The notes beneath the pieces were generated by a model. The model did no database searches and was not told the origin of the DNA. It saw nothing but the letters and a program-made list of their open reading frames with translations. Positions 51,971-60,093 of a stretch of 64,000 nt of DNA are shown piece after piece. Made by a program: the position numbers and the translations under genes. Source of the stretch: Lachnotalea sp. AF33-28 (lineage in GTDB: Bacteria; Bacillota; Clostridia; Lachnospirales; Lachnospiraceae); NCBI RefSeq assembly GCF_003477885.1, contig NZ_QUEE01000011.1, positions 81,920 to 145,919 of the forward strand. Direction: 5' to 3'. Numbering within the stretch: position 1 is the stretch's first letter; every line of letters starts with the position of its first letter.

Positions 51971-52160
51971 GGTATTGAAACCATAAAAAGGAGTAGCTGG
52001 CATTTCGGGCAGGGATATGAATGCACGGAATGTTTACGGTATCGTCAATACGATCATGCGGCAGTGGGCCGGATGGTCCGGTACCGTGAGGGACGGCGAG
52101 ATTTTTATCCGCACGAAGGCGCAGAAGCGGCCGCAGGCCGGCAGAAGCGTCCGTGAGACC
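51971..52160 (+). ncRNA. yybP-ykoY (Mn2+) riboswitch
   Basis: The conserved elements appear in order: AGGAGTAGC (51989-51997), a P2-like stem GCATT/AATGC, then P3 with ACGGTA (52036-52041) pairing TACCGT (52082-52087) and enclosing TCGTCAATACG on the 5' side and CCGG on the 3' side, then P4 GGACG/CGTCC (52091-52152), and GTGAGACC (52153-52160). The Lactococcus yoaB riboswitch, as I recall it, has GGGGAGUAGC, UCGUCAAUUCG, CCGG and GCAAGACC in the same places. The closing stem P1 is poor by eye (GG with CC, then GTAT with ATAC beyond bulges), which is the main doubt. The downstream gene is a P-type ATPase, as in Lactococcus. Confidence 0.72.
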
Positions 52161-52260
52161 GGATACATGCAGCAGCATGTGTCCGGCCTGATCACAGATT
52201 GCGATAGAAGTCCCGCCTTTTTTAGTGCTCTGAAATTATTAGAACACCTTCCAAGCGGGA
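52159..52260 (+). other. Likely expression platform of the riboswitch
   Basis: CCGGA-ACATGC pairs with GCATGT-TCCGG (52159-52186) directly after the riboswitch and uses the CC that would close its P1. A second stem TCCCGC/GCGGGA (52211-52260) encloses CTTTTTT and an inner stem (GTGCTCT/AGAACAC). These could switch between structures to control reading into the ATPase gene; which form is ON is not evident. Confidence 0.45.
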
Positions 52261-52359
52261 TCTGCAGATCCGGTCAGATACCCGGAGAAAAAGAGAAAGC
52301 ACGCGGATGTGTGCAGAGGTCATCAGCCTTTGGCTGGTGACAGAATGGGAGGCTGTAAT

Positions 52360-55023
52360 ATGAAGAAATTAAGTAAGGAAGAAGCGTACACACTGTCAAA
52401 AGAAGAGCTGTTGAACCGCATCGGCACAGAGCCGGGCGGACTGACCTTACAGGAAGCGGAGGCAAGAAGGGAGCAGCTGGGATTTAATGAGCTTACAGCG
52501 GAGAAAAAGAAGAGCATATGGCTCATTTTCCTTGAGCAGTTCCGTGATTTTCTTGTGATCATACTGATCGCTGCCGCTGCGGTTTCCGCCCTGTTGGGAG
52601 ACTGGGAGAGTTCGGTTGTTATATTGGCAGTCATAACGATGAATGCGGTCCTGGGCACCGTGCAGACACAGAAGGCCGAACAGTCCCTGGACAGTTTAAA
52701 ACGGCTGTCCGCGCCATCGGCCAAGGTGATGCGCGGAGGTGTTCTGCGCGTGATTCCTTCCAGGGATGTTACAGTGGGAGATATTGTCTGCCTGGAAGCG
52801 GGGGATTACGTATGCGCGGACGGCAGGATTTTGGAGAATGCCAGCCTGAAAATCAATGAGAGCGCGCTGACCGGTGAGAGCGTCAGCGCGGATAAAGAGG
52901 ATTGTGAGCTTAAAGGGCGCCCGGCCCTGGGCGATCAGAAGAATATGGTCTTTTCCGGCAGTTTTGTCACCTATGGCAGGGGCCGCTTCCTGGTCACCGG
53001 CATCGGGATGGAGACGGAGGTCGGCAAGATTGCCTCACTTTTAAACAGCACGAAAGAAAAGAAGACTCCGCTGCAGACCAGCCTGGACCGGTTCGGGCAG
53101 AATCTGTCCGTCATCATACTGGCGATCTGCGCGTCTTTATTTGCGGTGAATATCTTCCGCGGGCAGCCGGTGATGGATTCCTTCCTATTTGCGGTAGCAC
53201 TGGCGGTAGCGGCTATACCCGAAGCGCTAAGTTCCATCGTTACTATAGTGCTCTCGTTTGGCACACAGAAGATGGCGAGAGAACATGCGATCATTCGGAA
53301 ACTGCAGGCAGTGGAAGGGCTTGGAAGCGTTTCTGTCATCTGCTCTGACAAGACAGGGACACTGACACAGAATCGGATGACCGTCAAGTCCTGCTATACG
53401 GACGGGAAACTACAGCCGGTGAGTGAGAAACTTAAGACCGTTGATACCCAAACTCAGGACACCTCCCTGAAGCTGCTGCTTCGGTGCGGCATATTATGCA
53501 GCGATGCCAGCGACGAGGGAGGGGAGTCTGTGGGAGATCCTACGGAACTGGCGCTCATTAAGGCCGCCGAGATGTTTGGGCTGATTCCGTCAGAGATCAG
53601 AGGACAGTATCCGCGCCTGGCGGAGATCCCGTTTGACTCGGACCGAAAGCTGATGACCACCGTCCATGAGATGGGCGGACGGCTTACTATGGTCACTAAG
53701 GGCGCTGTGGATGTGCTGCTGGGCCGGATGGAGCTGTCTGATCAAGAGAAGGACCGCATCATCAAAGTCAATCAGGAGTATTCGGAACAGGGGCTCCGTG
53801 TGCTCGCCTTTGCGCAGAAGGAGGTCACGGATGCGCAAATTTCCAGGGAAGATGAAAATCACCTGCATTTTATAGGCCTCATGGCGATGATGGACCCGCC
53901 CAGAGAGGAGTCACGCCTGGCGGTGGAGGAGTGTATCCGTGCAGGAATCCGCCCGGTCATGATTACGGGGGATCATAAGGTGACGGCCTCCGCAATTGCC
54001 AGACAGATCGGGATCCTGCGGGACGGTGAACGCGCCGTGGAGGGCAGCGATATAGAAAATCTGACCGACAGCCAGCTGGTAAACATGGTGGATCAGGTCT
54101 CCGTCTATGCCAGAGTATCTCCGGAACATAAGATACGTATTGTCCGCGCCTGGCAGGAGAAAGGCTGTATCGTGGCTATGACAGGGGATGGCGTGAATGA
54201 CGCTCCGGCTCTTAAGCAGGCCGATATCGGCGTGGCTATGGGCATCACAGGCACGGAAGCCGCAAAGGATGCGGCCTCCATGGTGCTGGCCGACGATAAT
54301 TTTGCCACAATCGTAAAGGCTGTGGAAAACGGAAGAAATGTATATGAAAACATCCGCAAAGCCATACAGTTCCTGCTGTCGGGCAATACTGCCGGAATCC
54401 TTGCAGTGCTGTATGCGGCGGTTGCCGGGCTGCCGGTTCCGTTTGCGGCGGTGCATCTATTGTTTATCAATCTGCTTACGGACAGTCTGCCGGCCATCGC
54501 TTTGGGGCTGGAACCTCATTCCGGCAGCGTGATGGAGAAAGCGCCCAGGGCTGCCAAAGAATCGATATTGAACGGGTTTATTCTCACCAGGATCGCTGTA
54601 GAAGGGCTGGTGATCGGTATCACCACGATGGCTGCCTTTTATATCGGCCTGGAGGCCGGAGGGGCCCAAATGGCGAGCACCATGGCCTTTGCGACACTCT
54701 GTTTGTCCAGGCTGATTCATGGCTTTAACTGCAAGGAAGAAGCGCCCGTGCTGTTTACAAAACGTTTCTTTGGCAACCGGTATCTGCTCGGAGCCTTTGG
54801 CATCGGTTTTGTCCTGCTGCACGCTGTGCTGCTGATCCCGGGATTAAGCGGTATTTTCAGTGTCACACCGCTTAGCTTAAAACTCATCGGGTGCATCTAT
54901 GGGCTGTCTCTTACAAACCTGCTTGTGATTCAGCTGCTTAAAGCGCTAAGGCACTGGCTTAAGCGGATTTTTCCCGCAGGGCATAAAGACAGCGCGCATG
55001 CTGAAAAAAGTGCGGCATTATAA
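52360..55023 (+). CDS. P-type cation-transporting ATPase (P2A, Ca2+/Mn2+ type)
   Basis: The 887-residue protein has the P-type landmarks: LTGESVSADKE (actuator), IPEALSSIVT in helix 4, ICSDKTGTLTQNRM with the phosphorylated Asp near residue 330, MTGDGVNDAPALKQAD and a C-terminal six-helix bundle. It is the SERCA/PMR1-like group. The long leader with a manganese-type riboswitch argues for manganese (or calcium) export, as for YoaB of Lactococcus and MgtA of Streptococcus. ATG 52360 follows GGGAGG seven bases away. A GTGCGGC/GCCGCAC stem spans its stop codon. Confidence 0.92.
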   Translation: MKKLSKEEAYTLSKEELLNRIGTEPGGLTLQEAEARREQLGFNELTAEKKKSIWLIFLEQFRDFLVIILIAAAAVSALLGDWESSVVILAVITMNAVLGTVQTQKAEQSLDSLKRLSAPSAKVMRGGVLRVIPSRDVTVGDIVCLEAGDYVCADGRILENASLKINESALTGESVSADKEDCELKGRPALGDQKNMVFSGSFVTYGRGRFLVTGIGMETEVGKIASLLNSTKEKKTPLQTSLDRFGQNLSVIILAICASLFAVNIFRGQPVMDSFLFAVALAVAAIPEALSSIVTIVLSFGTQKMAREHAIIRKLQAVEGLGSVSVICSDKTGTLTQNRMTVKSCYTDGKLQPVSEKLKTVDTQTQDTSLKLLLRCGILCSDASDEGGESVGDPTELALIKAAEMFGLIPSEIRGQYPRLAEIPFDSDRKLMTTVHEMGGRLTMVTKGAVDVLLGRMELSDQEKDRIIKVNQEYSEQGLRVLAFAQKEVTDAQISREDENHLHFIGLMAMMDPPREESRLAVEECIRAGIRPVMITGDHKVTASAIARQIGILRDGERAVEGSDIENLTDSQLVNMVDQVSVYARVSPEHKIRIVRAWQEKGCIVAMTGDGVNDAPALKQADIGVAMGITGTEAAKDAASMVLADDNFATIVKAVENGRNVYENIRKAIQFLLSGNTAGILAVLYAAVAGLPVPFAAVHLLFINLLTDSLPAIALGLEPHSGSVMEKAPRAAKESILNGFILTRIAVEGLVIGITTMAAFYIGLEAGGAQMASTMAFATLCLSRLIHGFNCKEEAPVLFTKRFFGNRYLLGAFGIGFVLLHAVLLIPGLSGIFSVTPLSLKLIGCIYGLSLTNLLVIQLLKALRHWLKRIFPAGHKDSAHAEKSAAL

Positions 55024-55057
55024 AGCCGCACTGCAGGGTCAGAAAGAATAAATAAAA

Positions 55058-55092
55058 AGAATTGCCGGTTTCGGATAAGAGCCGGCAATTCT
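55058..55092 (-). terminator. Terminator of asnA
   Basis: AGAATTGCCGG pairs with CCGGCAATTCT; on the minus strand it is followed by TTTTTATTTATT. It also separates the convergent P-type ATPase gene. Confidence 0.85.
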
Positions 55093-55108
55093 ATATAATA
55101 TAGTCTCA

Positions 55109-56116
55109 TTACAGCAGATAGATTTTATGTTCCGCACATTCTTTGCGCATGGATTCCGGCCAAAGGCTTGACTGGACTTCGCCGATATGTGCCCTTTCCA
55201 AAAGGAGCATGCAGAGCCTGGACTGACCGATGCCTCCGCCGATGGTATAGGGCAGTTCGCCTCTCATCAGCATGCTGTGAAACGGAAGAGAGAGGCGCTC
55301 CTCGCAGTGTGCCTTTTTCAGCTGAGACGCGAGGGCAGTTTCATCCACACGGATGCCCATGCTGGAGATCTCCAGCGCGCAGCAAAGGGGCTCATACCAG
55401 AACAGGATGTCGCCGTTTAAGGACCAGTCGTCATAGTCCGGGGCTCTGCCGTCGTGGGGTTCTCCCCCTTTCAGCACATCACCGATCTGCATGAGGAATA
55501 CACAGCCATGTTCCCGCGTGATCGCATTTTCCCGTTCCTTCGGAGAGAGCCCGGGGTATTTGTCCTCCAGCTCCTGCGTTGTAATGAAAAAGATATCATC
55601 CGGCAGCTTTTTGACCGCCTGGGGATATTTATACCAGACCTCATGCTCCATATGTTTGATGACCTTGAATATCTGGCGCACCGTATCTTCAAGCGTTTCC
55701 AGCGTGCGGTCCTCCTTGGTGATCACCTTTTCCCAGTCCCACTGATCCACATAGCAGGAATGGAGATTATCCAGATCCTCATCCCGCCGGATCGCGTTCA
55801 TATTGGTATAAAGGCCCTCACCTGCTGCAAATCCGTATTCCTTTAGCGCCATGCGCTTCCATTTGGCAAGGGAATGAACGACTTCCACCTGTTCGTTGTG
55901 CAAATCCTTCATATCAAAGCTCACCGGACGCTCCACGCCGTTTAAATCATCGTTTAAGCCGGAGCTTCTTGTGACAAAGAGGGGGGCGGAGATCCTCTCC
56001 AGATTCATTTCCTTTCCGATTTCCTTCTGAAAGGTATCCCTTATGTACTTTATGGCGTCCTGGGTCTGGCGGATTGTAAGCCTTGGATCGTAGTCCTTTG
56101 GAAAGATCAGATTCAT
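55109..56116 (-). CDS. asnA: Aspartate-ammonia ligase
   Basis: The 335-residue protein matches AsnA: IRQTQDAIKYIRDTFQKEIG at the start, APLFVTRSSGLNDDLNG, VVHSLAKWKRMALKEYGF and a C-terminal GGGIGQSRLCMLLL. It makes asparagine from aspartate, ammonia and ATP, related in fold to class II tRNA synthetases. It is transcribed alone on the minus strand. A TATAAT box (56170-56175) lies about 55 bases upstream; no T-box leader fits in the short space. Confidence 0.96.
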   Translation of the reverse strand: MNLIFPKDYDPRLTIRQTQDAIKYIRDTFQKEIGKEMNLERISAPLFVTRSSGLNDDLNGVERPVSFDMKDLHNEQVEVVHSLAKWKRMALKEYGFAAGEGLYTNMNAIRRDEDLDNLHSCYVDQWDWEKVITKEDRTLETLEDTVRQIFKVIKHMEHEVWYKYPQAVKKLPDDIFFITTQELEDKYPGLSPKERENAITREHGCVFLMQIGDVLKGGEPHDGRAPDYDDWSLNGDILFWYEPLCCALEISSMGIRVDETALASQLKKAHCEERLSLPFHSMLMRGELPYTIGGGIGQSRLCMLLLERAHIGEVQSSLWPESMRKECAEHKIYLL

Positions 56117-56253
56117 GTTCTACCTCATTTCCGCACGCTGATTCGCGCACAAGATGTATTGCTTCACCCATTATAGCAGGTTGAAAGGGATTTTAAAAGA
56201 GAAAATTATTTGTACCTATTTTGCAGGCCACCGCTGTTCTGCCACAGAAATAT

Positions 56254-56282
56254 TTGACAAAGAAGGCGGCAAACTCTATAAT
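56254..56282 (+). promoter_or_regulatory. Consensus promoter of corA
   Basis: TTGACA and TATAAT, both perfect, are separated by 17 bases. Confidence 0.9.
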
Positions 56283-56343
56283 GTAGAGTGGGCTGAACCG
56301 GTTTAGAGCGTGTTCGGCTGGTGACAATAGAAGGAGATTGGCC

Positions 56344-57285
56344 ATGCTTAGAATTTTTAAAACCGTGGATGATAAGGTCTGTGAGCAGCCGGAAGTGACA
56401 GCCGGCTGCTGGGTGGCTCTGACGAATCCCAGCGCGGGAGAACTGCTGGATATCTCTTCGCAATTCCAGATTGACATCGATGATCTGAAGGCGCCTTTGG
56501 ATGAGGAAGAGCGTTCCCGTATTGAAGTGGAAGACGGATATACGCTGATTTTGGTGGATATACCGGTGATCGAGGAGCGAAACGATAAGGACTGGTACGG
56601 CACAATTCCCATGGGCATTCTTATGACGGATGATGTGATATTCACCGTCTGCCTGCAGGAAACGCCGGTGCTCACCGCATTTATGGACGGCAGGGTGCGG
56701 AATTTTCACACACACATGAAAACCAGATTTATTTTACAGATTCTTTATAAGAATGCTACATGGTTTTTGCATTATCTGCGTATCATTGATAAGAAGAGTG
56801 ATGAAGTGGAGAAGGAACTGCATCATTCCTCCAGAAACCGGGAATTGATTGAACTTCTGGAACTGGAGAAGAGCCTCGTGTATTTCACCACATCCCTGCG
56901 CTCCAATGAAGTGGTGCTGGAAAAGCTGCTGCGTTCTGACCGGATCAAGAAATATCCGGAGGATGAGGATCTCTTAGAGGATGTCATCATCGAGAATAAG
57001 CAGGCGATTGAGATGGCCAATATCTACAGCGGAATCTTAAGCGGCACCATGGATGCATTTGCATCGGTGATATCGAACAACCTCAATATCGTGATGAAAT
57101 TTCTGGCGTCCGTCACCATCGTGATGTCCATTCCCACGATGATCGCCAGCTTTTACGGTATGAATGTCAATACGGACGGAATGCCGTTCGCGCACAGCCC
57201 CTTTGGCTTTTGGGGAGTGATCCTGGTATCTTTGGTGGTTTCGCTGATTGTTGTATGGATATTTATCCGTAAAAAGATGTTTTAG
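56344..57285 (+). CDS. corA: CorA-family magnesium/divalent cation channel
   Basis: The 313-residue protein has a large cytoplasmic N-terminal domain and two C-terminal membrane helices. The first ends in IASFYGMNVNTDGMPF, with the YGMN selectivity motif, and the second is followed by basic RKKMF. It admits Mg2+ or related ions as a pentamer. ATG 56344 lies seven bases after AAGGAG; a TTG six bases earlier is less likely. No M-box riboswitch is seen in the short leader. Confidence 0.93.
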   Translation: MLRIFKTVDDKVCEQPEVTAGCWVALTNPSAGELLDISSQFQIDIDDLKAPLDEEERSRIEVEDGYTLILVDIPVIEERNDKDWYGTIPMGILMTDDVIFTVCLQETPVLTAFMDGRVRNFHTHMKTRFILQILYKNATWFLHYLRIIDKKSDEVEKELHHSSRNRELIELLELEKSLVYFTTSLRSNEVVLEKLLRSDRIKKYPEDEDLLEDVIIENKQAIEMANIYSGILSGTMDAFASVISNNLNIVMKFLASVTIVMSIPTMIASFYGMNVNTDGMPFAHSPFGFWGVILVSLVVSLIVVWIFIRKKMF

Positions 57286-57372
57286 CGGCCGCCGTATGCG
57301 CCGGCACCGCTGGGGGAGCAGTATAAAGAAAAGCGGATGTGTCAACAATTAATCTAAAGAAAGAGGCAAATC

Positions 57373-58242
57373 ATGAATATTTTGGATAAGCTGCAGCGCA
57401 AGATTGGTAAATATGCGATTCCTAACCTGATGCTCTATATCAGTATAATGTATGTGGCGGGATTCATACTGAATCTGTTTGCGCCTACCTTTTATTTCTT
57501 CTATTTGAGCCTGGATATGGCAGCGGTGTTTCGCGGACAGGTGTGGAGACTGATCACATTTATGATCGCTCCGCCTTCGACCAGCCCGATCTTTTTTGTA
57601 TTTGTTGTGATGTGTTACTACAGCATCGGCATGCAGCTGGAATACCAGTGGGGGACTTTCCGCTTTAATTTTTATTTCTTCAGCGGTGTTCTGGCTCATA
57701 TACTGGCAGCGCTGATCCTTTATCTGGTTTTCGGCTTAAGCCTGCCCATCGGCACAAATTATATCACGCTGTCTTTGTTTATGGCCTTTGCGGTAGAATT
57801 CCCCGATATGATGTTCCGCCTGTATTTTGTCATTCCGATTAAGGCGAAATGGCTGGCCATCGTAGATGCTATCATATATGGCGGCATCATTATCGGCGGC
57901 TTCCTGACACTGTTTATACCGCTTGGAAGATTCGGATTTAATTTTAATATCTACAGCGCGGTTGCGGCTTCTGTTTCGCTGCTGAATTTTATTGTGTTTT
58001 TCTTCCTGGATAAAAGACGGCGTTTTTCACCTAAGCAGGCGGTCCGCAGGGCTTCCTACCATGCCAAGGTTAAGGCGGCGTCCCCTGCAGCCGGTAAGCC
58101 CCGCCACAAATGCGCGATCTGCGGCAGAACCGAACTGGACGGCGACGACCTGGAATTCCGTTACTGTTCCAAGTGTGACGGAGAGTACGAATACTGCCAG
58201 GATCATCTATATACACATAAACATGTCACGAAAGGAAATTGA
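57373..58242 (+). CDS. Rhomboid/Derlin-like membrane protein with C-terminal zinc ribbon
   Basis: The 289-residue protein has six membrane segments in a rhomboid-like order. GQVWRLITFMIAPPST holds the WR motif shared with rhomboids and derlins. The expected GxSx catalytic Ser in helix 4 is not seen (LPIGTNYITLSLF is there instead), nor is an obvious catalytic His, so it is probably a pseudoprotease. The C-terminal 50 residues form a Cys/His-rich ribbon (CAICGRTEL, then YCSKCDGEYEYCQDH). Pyruvate kinase follows six bases after the stop. Confidence 0.8.
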   Translation: MNILDKLQRKIGKYAIPNLMLYISIMYVAGFILNLFAPTFYFFYLSLDMAAVFRGQVWRLITFMIAPPSTSPIFFVFVVMCYYSIGMQLEYQWGTFRFNFYFFSGVLAHILAALILYLVFGLSLPIGTNYITLSLFMAFAVEFPDMMFRLYFVIPIKAKWLAIVDAIIYGGIIIGGFLTLFIPLGRFGFNFNIYSAVAASVSLLNFIVFFFLDKRRRFSPKQAVRRASYHAKVKAASPAAGKPRHKCAICGRTELDGDDLEFRYCSKCDGEYEYCQDHLYTHKHVTKGN

Positions 58243-58248
58243 CACCCT

Positions 58249-59682
58249 ATGAAAAAAACAAAGATCATATGCACGATGGGTCCGAATACCAATGATAAGG
58301 AGCTTCTGAAGAGTCTCGCTTTAAACGGCATGGATATCGCCAGATTTAACTTCTCGCACGGAGACTACGAAGAGCAGAAAGGCAGGCTGGATCTCTTAAA
58401 ACAGATCAGAAAAGAGGTCGGACTTCCCATCGCAGCCCTGCTTGATACCAAGGGGCCGGAGATCCGTACCGGACTGCTTAAGGATAATAAAAGCGTGGTC
58501 TTAAAGGCCGGAGACATCTATACTTTTACCACCGAGGAGATCATCGGGGATGATAAGAGGGGCCATATCAACTACGCAGGGCTTCCGGCAGATCTGGAAA
58601 TCGGAAATAAGATACTGGTGGATGACGGCCTTCTGGAGCTGGAGGTTACAGGGCTTAACGACACCGAGATCAGCTGCAGGGTGATAAACGGCGGCGAGCT
58701 GGGTATGCGAAAGGGAGTAAATGTGCCCGGGGTGAAGGTGAATCTGCCTGCTATTACGGAAAAGGACCGTCAGGATATTCTGTTCGGCATAGAGCAGGAC
58801 TTTGACTTTATCGCGGCTTCCTTCGTGCGCAGCGTGGATGCTATCCTTGAGATCAAGATGATGCTTAGCAAACATCATTCCGATATACGCGTGATCGCAA
58901 AGATCGAAAACAGAGAAGGCGTGGATAATATTGATGCGATCATCAAGGCGGCCGACGGCATTATGGTGGCCAGAGGGGACCTGGGAGTGGAGATTCCCGC
59001 ACAGGAGGTGCCCTATATCCAGAAGATGATCATCAAGAAATGCAACGATGCTTTTAAGCCGGTTATCACAGCCACGCAGATGCTGGATTCCATGATCCGG
59101 AATCCGCGTCCCACCAGGGCGGAGGTGACCGATGTTGCGAACGCCATCTATGACGGAACGGATGCGGTGATGCTCTCCGGGGAAACTGCCGCCGGAAAAT
59201 ATCCGCTGGAGGCGCTGAAGATGATGGCTCAGATCGCGGAGTCCACAGAGGAGCATATCGACTACGGAGAGATCCTTGCGCAGAAGCAGTCATACAGGAA
59301 GAGGGGCATCTCCAGCGCCGTGAGTTATGCCACGGTCGCTACAGCTTATCATATGAACGCGGCGGCGATCATCACACCGACCATGTCAGGATATACGGCC
59401 AGACTGGTATCCAAGTTCAGACCCAAGGCAGAAATCATCGGAACCTCGCCCAAGGAAGACGTAGTTCGCAAGATGCAGCTGCTGTGGGGGGTAAGGCCGT
59501 TAAAGTCGGTGGAACAGAATGTGACCGATGACGTTATGGACAGCGCTGTGACCATGGCCAAGTATATGGGATTTGTGGATTCCGGGGATCTGGCAATCAT
59601 AACCGCAGGAGTTCCGACTACGAATGTAGGAATCGGTGAACGGGGTGTAACAAATGTTATGCGCGTGGTAACGGTTTCCTGA
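58249..59682 (+). CDS. pyk: Pyruvate kinase
   Basis: The 477-residue protein begins KTKIICTMGPNTNDKELLK and has FNFSHGDYEEQ, the active-site IAKIENREGVDN and MVARGDLGVEIP. The C-terminal domain is complete, but the extra PEP-binding domain of Bacillus-type enzymes (about 585 residues) is absent. It converts phosphoenolpyruvate and ADP to pyruvate and ATP. The start follows ACGAAAGGAAA. It is co-transcribed with the rhomboid-like gene and ends at a terminator followed by the repeat element. Confidence 0.96.
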   Translation: MKKTKIICTMGPNTNDKELLKSLALNGMDIARFNFSHGDYEEQKGRLDLLKQIRKEVGLPIAALLDTKGPEIRTGLLKDNKSVVLKAGDIYTFTTEEIIGDDKRGHINYAGLPADLEIGNKILVDDGLLELEVTGLNDTEISCRVINGGELGMRKGVNVPGVKVNLPAITEKDRQDILFGIEQDFDFIAASFVRSVDAILEIKMMLSKHHSDIRVIAKIENREGVDNIDAIIKAADGIMVARGDLGVEIPAQEVPYIQKMIIKKCNDAFKPVITATQMLDSMIRNPRPTRAEVTDVANAIYDGTDAVMLSGETAAGKYPLEALKMMAQIAESTEEHIDYGEILAQKQSYRKRGISSAVSYATVATAYHMNAAAIITPTMSGYTARLVSKFRPKAEIIGTSPKEDVVRKMQLLWGVRPLKSVEQNVTDDVMDSAVTMAKYMGFVDSGDLAIITAGVPTTNVGIGERGVTNVMRVVTVS

Positions 59683-59701
59683 CAGCACACAGCCTGCATG
59701 G

Positions 59702-59743
59702 ACAGCTCATGCTCCGAAAGAAGTCGGCGCATGGGCTGTTTTT
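59702..59743 (+). terminator. Terminator after pyk
   Basis: ACAGC and CATGC pair with GCATG and GCTGTTTTT. Confidence 0.85.
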
Positions 59744-59744
59744 C

Positions 59745-59951
59745 GTTACTATTCATGGCTGCCGATCAAGCAGCACATGGCGGGGAAGAGTATGGTCCTC
59801 CTAGGGATCCCTCGAAGCCCGCCGGTTCTTTCGCTGCGTAGTCTGCAGCGTTAGAACCGCTGCGCGCTTCACGGAGCGAGAGCGCGTCCCTATGAGGACC
59901 ATACTCTGCCCCGCCATGTGCGGGAAGTCTGCGGCAGCTGTGAATAGCAAC
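59745..59951 (-). repeat. Palindromic repeat element, copy 2 (inverted)
   Basis: The 207-bp element starts GTTACTATTCATGGCTGCCG and ends CGGCAGCTGTGAATAGCAAC. Its reverse complement aligns with copy 1 (37621-37829): the core from CAGAGTATGGTC to GACCATACTCT differs at only a handful of bases, while the outer arms differ more. It begins one base after the pyk terminator and ends about 25 bases before the Pho box. Confidence 0.85.
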
Positions 59952-59974
59952 TGTTTTTCATTCCAAAGTGAAAT

Positions 59975-60028
59975 TTTACATAGATTTTACATTGTAAATA
60001 AGCTGCCTTTACATACTAATGATATAGT
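59975..60028 (+). promoter_or_regulatory. Pho box and promoter of the phosphate transporter
   Basis: TTTACA occurs at 59975, 59986 and 60008, and a weak match (AATAAG) at 59997, all exactly 11 bases apart. A -10 box TATAGT follows at 60023-60028, with no good -35. This is the layout of PhoP-activated promoters in Bacillus (TTAACA-like direct repeats every 11 bases from about -60 to -22). Confidence 0.7.
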
Positions 60029-60093
60029 AAATCTGTGTGAAAAAGAGAAGAATATGCGCCAAAGTCGGCGTTATTACGGAGGAATGAGTACGA

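Noticed and set aside
52017..52340. A 107-codon frame in the long leader of the P-type ATPase gene
   Set aside because: It overlaps the riboswitch core and the downstream hairpins, and its product resembles nothing known; the RNA structure explains the region better.
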